Shown piece after piece: positions 44,844-55,491 of a DNA stretch of 55,988 nucleotides. A program made the translations under genes and the position numbers. Numbering within the stretch: the stretch's first letter is position 1; each line of letters starts with the position of its first letter. A model generated the notes under the pieces. That model made no database searches. It was given only the letters and a program-made list of their open reading frames with translations, and had not been told where the DNA came from. Origin of the DNA: JBPYFK01 sp051984675 (lineage in GTDB: Bacteria > Actinomycetota > Actinomycetes > Mycobacteriales > Pseudonocardiaceae); NCBI GenBank assembly GCA_051984675.1, contig JBPYFK010000009.1:1-55988 (forward strand). Direction: 5' to 3'.

Positions 44844-46127
44844 ATGAACGGCAGCACTGCCCCCGGCGAAGGACCACGCCAGCGAACCGTCGTGGAGACG
44901 TTCCGCGACTTCTGGGCAACGCGACCGGTACGCCCCCGGCGGGGCGGTCGGCCTGGCGGCGTCGCGAGCGCGCTCGGCCACCGCTACGGCATTGACCCCG
45001 TCCTGTTCCGTGTCGCCTTTGTCGTCGGCGTCTTCTTCAGTGGGGTTGGTCCCTTCCTGTACCTGCTCGGTTGGTTGCTGTTGCCAAAGGAAGCCGAGCC
45101 ACGGCAGGGACCGGATGGCCTGGTCGCGACCAGCCGAAATACGCCCTGGCCGGTCGCGGTCGTTCTCGTGCTGCTCCTCTTGCCGGCAACGTTCGAGATC
45201 ATGGACTGGCACGGGATGCTGGGACTGGTGGTGGCCGCCGGCACGCTGTACTTCCTGCATCGGCACTACGGCGACCGGCAACCACCCTCGGGAGGTACCC
45301 CACCGTCACAGGGACCGGTAGCCCCAATCAGCCCCAACACATGGGTCTATCCCGGCACCACCGGGTCGTCCGCTGAGCCGTCTGACAGATCGTCGGAATC
45401 GCTCGGTGGATGGACGGCTACCACATCCGCCGAATCATCCATACCTGAGCCAGGCACGAGTCGGCTGCTGGGCACGGAATCAGGCACTCAGACGTCCACG
45501 GCGGACAAGAGGCCAGTAGTGGAGTCCGACCGGCAGGCACGGCGGCTCTGGGTCACCCTCGGCGCGCTGGGGCTCGCATTGCTCGCGGGCGCGGCCAGCT
45601 TCATCCTGCGACCACATTCCCCGGCTGACGCTGCCGGGACCACCCTCGCGGTGCTGGGCGCGGGAATGGTGGTCGGCGCCTTTCTCCACGCCGGGCGCGC
45701 CCTGATCATTCCCGCCATCCCGCTCGCGCTTCTGGCTCTGGTCCTCAACATGCTGCCGGGGCCGTGGTACGGGATCAAAGACGTCGACGCGCATCCCACC
45801 ACGCTCGGGCAGCTCGCGCCGGAATACCGCGCATCCGCCGGACGCATCAGCCTGGACCTTCGTCACCTGCACCTTGCGGGTGGACAGCAGGCCATCACGC
45901 ACGCGGACCTGGGAGCCGGCGTCATCAACGTGCGGGTCCCGAACAACATGGATGTCACAGCCACCTGCTCAGCACGGAACGGGGAGATCGCCTGCCTGGA
46001 CGCCAAACGTTCCGGGCGTGAGGTCAGATCGTCGGTGACGAACTTCGGTACGCAGCGGTCTGGCAATGGTCATCTGGTGCTCGATCTAGGGGTGGGCACC
46101 GGAGAAGTGGAGGTGCACCGTGACTGA
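44844..46127 (+). CDS. PspC-domain membrane protein with LiaF-like C-terminus
   Basis: The protein of about 427 residues has an N-terminal PspC domain (TFRDFWATRPVRPRRGGRPGGVASALGHRYGIDPVLFRVAFVVGVFFSGVGPFLYLLGWLLLPKEAE) and further membrane helices (PWPVAVVLVLLLLPATFEIM, WVTLGALGLALLAGAASFIL, TTLAVLGAGMVVGAFLHAGRALIIPAIPLALLALVLN). Its C-terminal beta-rich tail (GRISLDLRHLHLAGGQQAITHADLGAGVINVRVPNNMDVTATCSARNGEI) resembles the LiaF/toastrack type domain. In related systems such a protein restrains the kinase. The ATG at 44844 is preferred; ATG 44808 would overlap operator B. Followed by a small gene with eight bases of overlap. Confidence 0.85.
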   Translation: MNGSTAPGEGPRQRTVVETFRDFWATRPVRPRRGGRPGGVASALGHRYGIDPVLFRVAFVVGVFFSGVGPFLYLLGWLLLPKEAEPRQGPDGLVATSRNTPWPVAVVLVLLLLPATFEIMDWHGMLGLVVAAGTLYFLHRHYGDRQPPSGGTPPSQGPVAPISPNTWVYPGTTGSSAEPSDRSSESLGGWTATTSAESSIPEPGTSRLLGTESGTQTSTADKRPVVESDRQARRLWVTLGALGLALLAGAASFILRPHSPADAAGTTLAVLGAGMVVGAFLHAGRALIIPAIPLALLALVLNMLPGPWYGIKDVDAHPTTLGQLAPEYRASAGRISLDLRHLHLAGGQQAITHADLGAGVINVRVPNNMDVTATCSARNGEIACLDAKRSGREVRSSVTNFGTQRSGNGHLVLDLGVGTGEVEVHRD

Positions 46128-46359
46128 CGAGAACGCCTCGGCTGACAACACGGCGGCGGAGAACAACCCGGCCGCGGAGAAAGGTCAACGCAATCCTGAC
46201 ATGGTCACCTTGGTCTCGGGAGTGATCGCCCTCAGCATCGCCGCCGGGGTGCTGTCCGGACAGACTTGGGACCTGGTGTGGTTCCTGGCCGCGGGAGCCG
46301 TGGTTGCCGGTGTCGCCCTCCTCGCGACGTCCCTACGTTCCCGCCGCCGTCATGGCTGA
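46120..46359 (+). CDS. Small two-helix membrane protein of the PspC operon
   Basis: The 79-residue protein has a hydrophilic Asn/Glu-rich N-terminus (SADNTAAENNPAAEKGQRNPD). Two membrane segments follow (MVTLVSGVIALSIAAGVLSG and LVWFLAAGAVVAGVALLATSLRSRRRHG). The GTG at 46120 overlaps the stop of the PspC protein gene by eight bases, so translation is coupled and the two products probably act together. No named family is recognised. Confidence 0.75.
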   Translation: MTDENASADNTAAENNPAAEKGQRNPDMVTLVSGVIALSIAAGVLSGQTWDLVWFLAAGAVVAGVALLATSLRSRRRHG

Positions 46360-46396
46360 CGGCCAGGCTGCGCGCGGTCCGCGGCGTCGATCGAGG

Positions 46397-47980
<1,584 letters not shown>

Positions 47981-48186
47981 GTCGTCGAACCTCCTGCGGG
48001 GTGTACGGGCCGCTGTGACTCAGCTGCCTGTGACCTACCTCCATTGTCCCAGTTATCGACATTCTCCCAGGTAAGCGGGGACACAACGGGACCGGCCCTC
48101 CCTCGCACCCCGCCACAGTCGGCCTCCAGCGCCCCACTGGCACCTTCGGTCCGCGAGGACCGTGATCGACGGGATACGGTGAGCGC

Positions 48187-49713
48187 ATGGCGTCATTCGA
48201 TCGCGCAGACTCCGCGGACGAAAGCGACCTCGCGGCCGTCGACCCGACCGACGTGCCAGCGGTGGAAACCACGCCACGGCCGTGCTGGGTCGCGGGCCGT
48301 CCAGAGCAGGGCGTGGCCGGGTTGGCCGTCCACCATCCCTACGACGGCACCGAGGTCGCCGCGGTCGCGGTTCCCGGACCAGAGCAGGTCGAGCGCGCGG
48401 TGTCGGCGGCGGCCGGAGTGGCCCGCGAGTTCCGCCGCACGCCCGCGCACACGCGTGCGGCCGCACTGCGCCGGGTCGCGGACGGACTGCTCGCCCGGTC
48501 AGAGGAGATCGCCGAGACGATTACGGCGGAGAACGGCAAGCCGTTGCAGTGGGCCTACGCCGAGGTCGCGCGTGCCGCATCGGTGTTCCGGCTGGCCGCT
48601 GACGAAACCAGCCGCGGAGACGGCCAGCTGCGCCGACTCGACGTCGACAGCGCCGGGGAGGGCCGCACGGCAGCGGTCACGCGGGTGCCCCGGGGTCCGG
48701 TCCTGGGGATCGCACCGTTCAACTTCCCGCTGAACCTGGTCGCGCACAAGGTCGCGCCGGCGCTGGCCGTCGGCGCGCCGATCGTGATCAAACCCGCGCC
48801 CCGCACACCGCTGTCCGCGTTGCTGCTCGGCGAACTGCTCGCGGACGTCGAACTTCCCGCGGGCGCATTCTCCGTCCTGCCGCTGGACAACCAGGCGACG
48901 CGTTCCCTGGTCGGTGACCCGCGGTTGCCGGTGGTGTCGTTCACCGGCTCAGCTCCGGTCGGCTGGTCCATCGCCGACGCGGTCCCGCGCAAGCACCTGG
49001 TCCTGGAACTGGGCGGGAACGCCGCGGCGGTGGTGTGCCCGGACTGGTCGGACCCGGACGACCTGGTGCATGCGGCCAACCGCATCGCGATGTTCGGCAA
49101 CTACCAGGCTGGCCAGTCCTGCATCGCGGTGCAGCGGGTCATCGTGCATCGGACAGTGGCGGACACGTTCGTGCCACTGCTCACCGACGCTGTCCAGGAG
49201 CTACGCACCGGCGATCCGCACGATCCTGAGGTCGAAGTCGGTCCGGTGGTCGACGTGGCCGCAGCCGAGCGGGTGCAGGCGTGGATCTCCGAAGCACTCG
49301 ACGCGGGCGCGCGGCTGCTCACCGGCGGTGGGCGTGCGGGCGCGAGCATTGAGCCCACCCTGCTGACCGACGTCCCGTACCACGCGAAGGTATGGGCGGA
49401 CGAGGTTTTCGGCCCCGTGCTCGTCGTGTCCATTGTCGACTCCCTCGACGAGGCATTCGAGGTGGTGAACGACTCCGCCTTCGGGTTGCAGGCCGGGGTG
49501 TTCACGCACGACATCCGCACTGCCGCGCGGGCGAGCGAAGAGCTGGAGGTAGGCGGCGTGATCATCGGTGATGTGCCGTCCTTCCGTTCGGACGTGATGC
49601 CCTACGGCGGGGTCAAGGGTTCCGGCATCGGCAGGGAAGGTGTTCGGTCGGCGATGCTGGATCTCACCGAGGAGAAGGTGACCGTGTTCCCGTCGGCCGA
49701 GCTGGATCAGTGA
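48187..49713 (+). CDS. NAD(P)-dependent aldehyde dehydrogenase
   Basis: The 508-residue enzyme has an ALDH fold. Visible motifs are APFNFPLNLVAHKVAPALAVGAPIVIKPAPRTPLSALLLGELL (cofactor binding), VVSFTGSAPVGWSI, the general base glutamate in LVLELGGNAAAVV, and the catalytic cysteine in YQAGQSCIAVQRVIVH. VWADEVFGPVLVV and the terminal MPYGGVKGSGIGREG complete it. It oxidises an aldehyde to the acid (or acyl-CoA); the substrate is not predictable. ATG 48187 has weak ribosome-site support. Divergent from guaA, convergent with a thioesterase gene. Confidence 0.92.
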   Translation: MASFDRADSADESDLAAVDPTDVPAVETTPRPCWVAGRPEQGVAGLAVHHPYDGTEVAAVAVPGPEQVERAVSAAAGVAREFRRTPAHTRAAALRRVADGLLARSEEIAETITAENGKPLQWAYAEVARAASVFRLAADETSRGDGQLRRLDVDSAGEGRTAAVTRVPRGPVLGIAPFNFPLNLVAHKVAPALAVGAPIVIKPAPRTPLSALLLGELLADVELPAGAFSVLPLDNQATRSLVGDPRLPVVSFTGSAPVGWSIADAVPRKHLVLELGGNAAAVVCPDWSDPDDLVHAANRIAMFGNYQAGQSCIAVQRVIVHRTVADTFVPLLTDAVQELRTGDPHDPEVEVGPVVDVAAAERVQAWISEALDAGARLLTGGGRAGASIEPTLLTDVPYHAKVWADEVFGPVLVVSIVDSLDEAFEVVNDSAFGLQAGVFTHDIRTAARASEELEVGGVIIGDVPSFRSDVMPYGGVKGSGIGREGVRSAMLDLTEEKVTVFPSAELDQ

Positions 49714-49716
49714 CCG

Positions 49717-50172
49717 TCACGAGCCAGCGCGCAGCGACTCCAGAGCACCCCGGACGACCTCCGGCACCTCCGTCGGTTTCCGTGTGTCGCGGTCGACGTA
49801 GACGTGCACGAATCGGCCCAGCGACGCCGGCACGGTCTCGCCTTCACCGAACACCGCGAGCCCGTAGGTGACGCTGGACCGCCCGAGGCGCTGCACCGCG
49901 ATACCGACCTCGACGGTCTGCGGGAAGCTCAACTCCGCCAGGTAGCGACAACCCGTTTCGGCCACCACGCCGATCGCCGGCAGCTGGCGGGTGTCTACGC
50001 CGGTCGCGGACATCAGCCACCCGTTCACCGCGGTGTCGAACCACGAGTAGTGCACGACGTTGTTGACGTGCCCGTAGGCGTCGTTGTCCGACCATCGGGT
50101 CGTGATCGGCCACAGCACGCCGAACGACTCCCTGCCCGGTGGCGTTTCCGGGAAGCCCGCACGTTCTGCCAT
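49717..50172 (-). CDS. Acyl-CoA thioesterase, hotdog fold (4HBT)
   Basis: The 151-residue protein has the signature WPITTRWSDNDAYGHVNNVVHYSWFDTAVNGWLM. The aspartate and histidine-asparagine correspond to the FadM/YbgC-type active site. The second half (CRYLAELSFPQTVEVGIAVQRLGRSSVTYGLAVFGEGE) completes the hotdog fold. It probably hydrolyses acyl-CoA. ATG 50172 is chosen as start because the frame upstream overlaps the oxidoreductase gene. Ten bases follow the oxidoreductase stop, so the two genes are likely co-transcribed. Confidence 0.87.
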   Translation of the reverse strand: MAERAGFPETPPGRESFGVLWPITTRWSDNDAYGHVNNVVHYSWFDTAVNGWLMSATGVDTRQLPAIGVVAETGCRYLAELSFPQTVEVGIAVQRLGRSSVTYGLAVFGEGETVPASLGRFVHVYVDRDTRKPTEVPEVVRGALESLRAGS

Positions 50173-50182
50173 ACCCGAAACC

Positions 50183-51928
50183 CTACGAGCCGTCCGCCAG
50201 AGGCAGGCGCAGCGCGGCTGGCGCCTCGGCGGGCACCGCCGGCTGGTGCGGCTCGACGACGTCGATCCTCCGGTAGCCTTCGCCCTGCTGCGGGCGCGGG
50301 TCGTCACTGCCCTTGTTCGGCCACATGGCGAAGGCGCGCTCGGCTTGGGCGGTGATCGTCAGCGACGGGTTGACACCCAGATTCGCCGAGATCGCCGATC
50401 CATCCACAATGGACAGATTCGGGTACCCGTAGGCCCGGTGGTAGGGGTCGATCACACCGTGCTCGGCGTCTTCGCCGATCGGGCACCCGCCGATGAAGTG
50501 CGCGGTCATCGGCATCCCGACCAGCTCACCCCAGTTGCCGCCGGCGATCCCATCGATCTTCTCCGCCAGCAGCTGGCTGGCCTCGTAGCCCGCCGGAATC
50601 CACGTCGGGTTCGGGGCACCGTGTCCCTGTTCCGAGGTCAACCGGCGCCCGAGCAGCCCGCGCTTGGTCTTCGTGATCAGCGAGTTGTCCAGCGACTGCA
50701 TCACCAGCAGGATCACCGTCCGCTGCGCCCAGTCCCGCACCGACAGGTTCTTGATCCACAGCAGCGGGTTCTTGGCCATGTAGCCAAGCAGTTCCCACCA
50801 CCGGGACTTCCCCGTGTCTCCCCGAGTCGCCAGGGTCTGGAGCAGCCCCATGGCGTTGCTGCCCTTGGCATAGCGCACCGGCTCGATGTGGGTGTTCTCA
50901 TCGGGGTGGAACGACGACGTGATCGCGACACCCGTGCTGTAGTCCCGGTCCGGGTCGACCTTGTCCGCTTTCGCCCCCACCAGCGCTTCCGAGTTCGTCC
51001 TGGTCAGCTGGCCGAACTTGGGCGACAGGCGGGGAAGCGCGCCCGCGTCACGCATCTGGTGCAACAGGTTCTGCGTACCCCAGGTGCCCGCGGCGAGAAC
51101 AACCTGCGCAGCGACGAATGTTTGACGACCACGGCGCACCTTCGAACCGGTGCGTTTGGTACGCAGCTCCCACTGGCCGTCCTCGCGGTGCCGCAGTGCG
51201 GTCACCGTGGTCAGCGGGAACACCGTCGCGCCGTTCTGCTCGGCCAGGTAGAGGTAGTTCTTGACCAGCGTGTTCTTGGCGCCGACCCGGCAACCGACCA
51301 TGCACGCGCCGCACTCGGTGCACCCGGTCCGCTTCGGCCCGGCACCGCCGAAATACGGGTCGTCGGCTTCCTCGCCCGGCTTCCCGAAGTACACGCCGAC
51401 GTCGGTCGGGTGATAGCTGTCGCCCACGCCCATCTTCTCGGCGACGTGGCGGACGGCGACGTCCGAGGGCGTGACCGTGGGGTTCGTCACCACCCCGAGC
51501 ATGCGGCTCGCCTGGTCATAGTACGGCCCGAGTTCGCTCTCCCAGTCGGTGATGTGCGCCCACTGCGGGTCCCGGTAGAAGGCGCCCAACGGCCGGTACA
51601 GCGTGTTCGCGTAGTTCAACGAGCCGCCACCCACGCCGGCTCCGGCCAGGATGAGCACGTTCCGCAGCGTGTGGATGCGCTGGACGCCGTAGCAACCGAG
51701 TTGCGGCGCCCACAGGAAACGGCGCAGATCCCAGGAAGTCTTGGCGAACTCGTCGTCAGCGAACCGCCGTCCGGCCTCCAGCACGGCGACCCGGTATCCC
51801 TTCTCGGTGAGCCGGAGCGCGGCAACGCTTCCACCAAAACCAGAGCCGATCACGACGACGTCGTAGTCGGTGATGATCCGGTCAGTGGTCTTCCGAGAGC
51901 GAGGGCGTGCGTCGTCCGTTCGGGGCAT
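50183..51928 (-). CDS. choD: GMC-family FAD oxidoreductase, cholesterol-oxidase-like (ChoD type)
   Basis: The 581-residue flavoenzyme has the FAD-binding VVVIGSGFGGSVAALRLTEKGYRVAVLEAG, GAGVGGGSLNYANTLY near the flavin, and MTAHFIGGCPIG at the active-site histidine region. It ends SANLGVNPSLTITAQAERAF. Gene order (between guaA and guaB3) and family match the mycobacterial ChoD, whose oxidase activity on sterols is debated. A cysteine cluster CTECGACMVGC (residues about 203-213) has ferredoxin-like C-x2-C-x2-C-x3-C spacing. A thioesterase follows closely. The symbol follows the mycobacterial annotation; substrate not proven. Confidence 0.85.
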   Translation of the reverse strand: MPRTDDARPRSRKTTDRIITDYDVVVIGSGFGGSVAALRLTEKGYRVAVLEAGRRFADDEFAKTSWDLRRFLWAPQLGCYGVQRIHTLRNVLILAGAGVGGGSLNYANTLYRPLGAFYRDPQWAHITDWESELGPYYDQASRMLGVVTNPTVTPSDVAVRHVAEKMGVGDSYHPTDVGVYFGKPGEEADDPYFGGAGPKRTGCTECGACMVGCRVGAKNTLVKNYLYLAEQNGATVFPLTTVTALRHREDGQWELRTKRTGSKVRRGRQTFVAAQVVLAAGTWGTQNLLHQMRDAGALPRLSPKFGQLTRTNSEALVGAKADKVDPDRDYSTGVAITSSFHPDENTHIEPVRYAKGSNAMGLLQTLATRGDTGKSRWWELLGYMAKNPLLWIKNLSVRDWAQRTVILLVMQSLDNSLITKTKRGLLGRRLTSEQGHGAPNPTWIPAGYEASQLLAEKIDGIAGGNWGELVGMPMTAHFIGGCPIGEDAEHGVIDPYHRAYGYPNLSIVDGSAISANLGVNPSLTITAQAERAFAMWPNKGSDDPRPQQGEGYRRIDVVEPHQPAVPAEAPAALRLPLADGS

Positions 51929-52022
51929 GCCGGCAAGGCTAAACCGAAACGTTACTCACCGGTAGACTTTGACAACCGTCATTGTCTCATTGGCGGACTG
52001 AACCGTTCAGGAACGAGCCGTT

Positions 52023-53153
52023 TCAGCGGCGGAGCATCAATCCGACCTTCTGGAACTCCTTGAGCTCCGAGTAACCGGTCTTGGCCATCGCCCGGCGCAA
52101 GCCGCCGAAGAGGTTCAGCGTGCCGTACGGGTCACTGCTTGGCCCGAACAGCACGGTCTCCAGGTCGGCCGCCGAACTCGCGAATCCCACGATCTCGCTG
52201 CGCGGCAGGTTCGGGTGCGCGGCGGCGGCAGTCCAGTAGTAGCCCTGCGCGGGAGCCTCCGCCGCCTCGGTGAGCGCCTCACCGAGCATCACCGCGTCCG
52301 CGCCACACGCGATCGCCTTGGCGACGTCCCCGGAATACGACAGCCCGCCGTCGGCGATGACGTGCACATACCGGCCGCCCGTCTCGTCGAGGTAGTCCCG
52401 CCGCGCGGCGGCGGCGTCCGCGACCGCTGTCGCCATCGGCACCCCGATTCCCAGCACCTGGGTCGTGGTCGCGGACCGGGACTGGCCGAACCCGACGATC
52501 ACGCCGGCGGCGCCGGTGCGCATCAGGTGCATCGCAGTGCGGTACCCGCCGACCCCGCCGGCGATCACCGGCACGTCGAGTTCGTGAATGAACCGCTTGA
52601 GGTTCAGCGGCTCGCCGTCCCGCGCCACGTGCTCGGCGGAGACGATGGTGCCCTGCACCATCAGGACCTCCACGCCGGCCGCGAGCAGGTCCGGGGTCAA
52701 CTCCTCCGCGTGCTGCGGGCTCACTCGCGCGGCGACCGTCACGCCGGAGTCCTTGATCTGCTTGATCGCCCCGGCGAGCAGGTCCATGCGAACCGGCGCG
52801 GCGTGCAGGTTCTGCAACAGCTTGATCGCTGCATCGGGGTCGTTGCCCTCGTCGGCCGCGCGGACTATGTCGAACAGCTTCTCCGGCACGTTCTCGTGCC
52901 GCGCCCACAGGCCCTCGGCATTGAGCACGCCCAAGCCGCCGAGCTCGCCGATGCGGATCGCGGTCGACGGCGAGACGACCGCGTCGGTCGGGTGCGTCAC
53001 CAGCGGAATGTCGAACCGGTACGCGTCGATCTGCCATGCCAGGGAGACGTCCTTCGACGAGCGGGTGCGCCGCGAGGGCACGATCTCGACATCGTCCAGG
53101 TCGTAGCCGCGCATGGCCGTCCGACCCATGCCGATTTCCACGAAGTCCCGCAC
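52023..53153 (-). CDS. guaB3: GuaB3, IMP dehydrogenase-related protein
   Basis: The 376-residue TIM-barrel protein belongs to the actinobacterial GuaB3 group. The opening is FVEIGMGRTAMRGYDLDDVEIVPSRRTRSSKDVSLAW, with HPTDAVVSPSTAIRIGELGGLGVLNAEGLWARH, the phosphate loop VPVIAGGVGGYRTAMHLMRTGAAGVIVG and GGLSYSGDVAKAIACGADAVMLG. The loop holding the catalytic cysteine in IMPDH (SICTT in this organism's GuaB) reads SRSATTT here, with no cysteine. Bateman/CBS domains are also lacking. In M. tuberculosis GuaB3 is not sufficient for IMPDH function. ATG 53153. Downstream of guaB on the same strand. Confidence 0.92.
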   Translation of the reverse strand: MRDFVEIGMGRTAMRGYDLDDVEIVPSRRTRSSKDVSLAWQIDAYRFDIPLVTHPTDAVVSPSTAIRIGELGGLGVLNAEGLWARHENVPEKLFDIVRAADEGNDPDAAIKLLQNLHAAPVRMDLLAGAIKQIKDSGVTVAARVSPQHAEELTPDLLAAGVEVLMVQGTIVSAEHVARDGEPLNLKRFIHELDVPVIAGGVGGYRTAMHLMRTGAAGVIVGFGQSRSATTTQVLGIGVPMATAVADAAAARRDYLDETGGRYVHVIADGGLSYSGDVAKAIACGADAVMLGEALTEAAEAPAQGYYWTAAAAHPNLPRSEIVGFASSAADLETVLFGPSSDPYGTLNLFGGLRRAMAKTGYSELKEFQKVGLMLRR

Positions 53154-53264
53154 GTCAGTCCTTCCTCACACCGTCCCTGCCCGCCGGCAAGCCTCACAGC
53201 AAGCCACGGGCGTGTCCAGCAGACCATTCTCGCTACGGCGACCGGGTGACCTGTACGCGGGGGC

Positions 53265-54776
53265 TCAGCGCGACGTGTAGTTGGGCGCTTCCACCGTCAT
53301 GGTGATGTCGTGCGGGTGGCTTTCCTTGAGACCGGCCGCGGTGATCCGCACCAGATCGGCTTCGCGGAGCTGGTCCACGTTCGTGCTGCCGGTGTAGCCC
53401 ATGGCCGACCGCAGCCCGCCGATGAGCTGGTGCGTCACCTGACTCAGCGGTCCCCGGAAGGGGATGCGTCCCTCGATGCCTTCGGGGACGAGCTTGTCCT
53501 CGCTGAGCACGTCGTCCTGGAAGTAGCGGTCCTTGGAGTACGACTTGACCTGGCCACGGCCCTGCATCGCGCCCAGTGAGCCCATTCCCCGGTAGGTCTT
53601 GAACTGCTTGCCGTTGACCAGGATCAGGTCTCCCGGCGCCTCCGCCGTCCCGGCGAGCAGGCTGCCCAGCATCACGCTGTTCGCCCCGGCGGCGATGGCC
53701 TTCGCGATGTCGCCGGAGTACTGGATGCCGCCATCACCGATCACCGGCACGCCCGCCGGGCCGGCCGCCAACGACGCCTCGTAGATCGCGGTCACCTGCG
53801 GCACGCCGACCCCGGCTACCACGCGGGTCGTGCAGATGGAGCCGGGACCGACACCGACCTTGATGGCGTCCGCGCCCGCATCGACCAACCCCTGCGCTCC
53901 GACGCGCGTGGCCACGTTCCCGCCGACCACGTCCACCGAGTGGCCGAGTTCCTTCTTCAACGTCGCGACCGTGTCCAGCACGGACCGCGAGTGCCCGTGC
54001 GCGGTATCCACGACCAGCAGGTCCACCCCGGCATCCACCAGCGCCATGGCGCGCTCGTGGGAGTCGGAGCCGACACCCACGGCCGCACCACACAGCAACC
54101 GGCCGTCCGGGTCCTTGCTGGCGTTCGGGTACTGCTCGGTCTTCACGAAGTCCTTGACCGTGATCAGCCCGCGCAGTTTGCCGGCACCGTCGACGATCGG
54201 CAGCTTCTCCACCTTGTGCCGGCGCAGCAGCCCCAGCGCCGCGTCCGCGGTCACCCCCACCTTCGCGGTGATCAGCGGCGAGGTCGTCATGACCTCGCGC
54301 ACCCGCCGGGTGTGGTCCACTTCGAAGCGCATGTCCCGGTTGGTGATGATCCCGACCAGCGTGCCGTCCGGGTTGGTCACCGGGACACCGGAGATCCTGA
54401 ACCGCGCACACAACGCGTCCACATCGGCCAGTGTGTCCTCCGGCGAACACGTCACCGGGTCAGTCACCATTCCGGCCTCGGACCGCTTGACGACTTCGAC
54501 TTGCGCGGCCTGCTCCTCCACCGGGAGGTTCCGGTGCAGTACGCCGACACCGCCCTGGCGCGCCATCGCGATCGCCATCCGGGCTTCGGTGACGGTGTCC
54601 ATCGCCGAGGAGATCAGCGGGACGCGCAGCCGCAGGTTCCGCGACAGCTGCGTCCCCGTGTCCACCTCGCTGGGGATGACGTCCGACTCCGCGGGAAGCA
54701 GGAGCACGTCGTCGAAGGTCAGCCCGAGCGTCGCGAACTTCGACGGGTAACCGGGCGCGGTCAGCTCGCTGGTCAT
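53265..54776 (-). CDS. guaB: Inosine-5'-monophosphate dehydrogenase
   Basis: The 503-residue enzyme has the complete IMPDH set. LTFDDVLLLPAESDVIP opens the barrel. Two CBS domains sit in residues about 100-220 (MVTDPVTCSPEDTLADVDALCARFRISGVPVTN; MTTSPLITAKVGVTADAALGLLRRHKVEKLPIVD). The catalytic cysteine is in IKVGVGPGSICTTRVVAG, GGIQYSGDIAKAIAAGANSVMLG follows, and the mobile flap contains RGMGSLGAMQ. It oxidises IMP to XMP, the committed step to GMP. The ATG at 54776 follows AGGAAGG and is preferred over an upstream in-frame GTG or ATG. Divergent from the DUF5319 gene. Confidence 0.97.
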   Translation of the reverse strand: MTSELTAPGYPSKFATLGLTFDDVLLLPAESDVIPSEVDTGTQLSRNLRLRVPLISSAMDTVTEARMAIAMARQGGVGVLHRNLPVEEQAAQVEVVKRSEAGMVTDPVTCSPEDTLADVDALCARFRISGVPVTNPDGTLVGIITNRDMRFEVDHTRRVREVMTTSPLITAKVGVTADAALGLLRRHKVEKLPIVDGAGKLRGLITVKDFVKTEQYPNASKDPDGRLLCGAAVGVGSDSHERAMALVDAGVDLLVVDTAHGHSRSVLDTVATLKKELGHSVDVVGGNVATRVGAQGLVDAGADAIKVGVGPGSICTTRVVAGVGVPQVTAIYEASLAAGPAGVPVIGDGGIQYSGDIAKAIAAGANSVMLGSLLAGTAEAPGDLILVNGKQFKTYRGMGSLGAMQGRGQVKSYSKDRYFQDDVLSEDKLVPEGIEGRIPFRGPLSQVTHQLIGGLRSAMGYTGSTNVDQLREADLVRITAAGLKESHPHDITMTVEAPNYTSR

Positions 54777-54964
54777 AGCTGCCTTCCTGAAGCTGCGCGC
54801 GGCGCCCACGATCCGCGAGTGGGGCGCCGTAGTCGAACGCGGGATTTCTCCATGATATCCGCAGGCAAACAGTGGTCTGCGTCATGCCGGATGGGTCCAC
54901 CGCCGCGCTCGGGCCGGGACCCCGAACTCCCGCTTCCCTGGACATGCCCGGTACCGTGCGGGCC

Positions 54965-55363
54965 GTGCCGCACGATCCGTTGCCACCAGATCCGTTCGCG
55001 GGCGACCCGGACGACCCGAGCCGGGCGCTGGATGACCGGGACGACCACGGCCAGCCGCTCGGTGATGAAGAACGGGCGGAGCTGCTGTCCGACCTCACCG
55101 ATCTCGCCGTCTACCAGGCGCTGCTGGAGCCCCGCGGGGTTCGCGGCATCGTCGTCGACTGCGGGGACTGCGGCGAGCCGCACTACCACGACTGGGAACT
55201 TCTGCGCGCGAGCCTGGAGCAGTTGCTCAACGACGGTCGAATGCGCCCGCACGAACCGGCCTACGACCCGGTACCCAGCCAGTACGTGAGCTGGGAGTAC
55301 TGCCGGGGTTTCGTGGACGGTGTCAGCGAGACCGAAAGTTCCCGCGACGGCCTGTCTCCGTAG
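54965..55363 (+). CDS. DUF5319 domain protein
   Basis: The protein of about 132 residues reads VPHDPLPPDPFAGDPDDPSRAL at the N-terminus, then LSDLTDLAVYQALLEPRGVRGIVVDCGDCGEPHYHDWELLRASLEQLL and RPHEPAYDPVPSQYVSWEYCRGFVDG. This matches the DUF5319 family (M. tuberculosis Rv3412). The cysteines C-G-D-C with H-Y-H suggest a metal site. TACCGT seven bases before GTG 54965 would make the message leaderless; ATG 54944 is an in-frame alternative. Function unknown. Same neighbourhood as in mycobacteria, between guaB and rsdA. Confidence 0.85.
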   Translation: MPHDPLPPDPFAGDPDDPSRALDDRDDHGQPLGDEERAELLSDLTDLAVYQALLEPRGVRGIVVDCGDCGEPHYHDWELLRASLEQLLNDGRMRPHEPAYDPVPSQYVSWEYCRGFVDGVSETESSRDGLSP

Positions 55364-55434
55364 CCGGCGTCCCAAGGCCGTTACCGACGATCTAGACCCT
55401 GGTAGCGACGATCCAGTCGGGCCCGGAAAGCATC

Positions 55435-55473
55435 GACGCCCTGGGCACCCGCTGGTCGGGTTTCCAGGGCGTC
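55435..55473. terminator. Bidirectional hairpin between DUF5319 and RsdA-like genes
   Basis: GACGCCCTGG and CCAGGGCGTC form a perfect ten-base-pair outer stem, with ACCCG/CGGGT pairing inside. It lies between convergent genes. Confidence 0.72.
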
Positions 55474-55491
55474 TGATGTCAGAGGTGCCGG

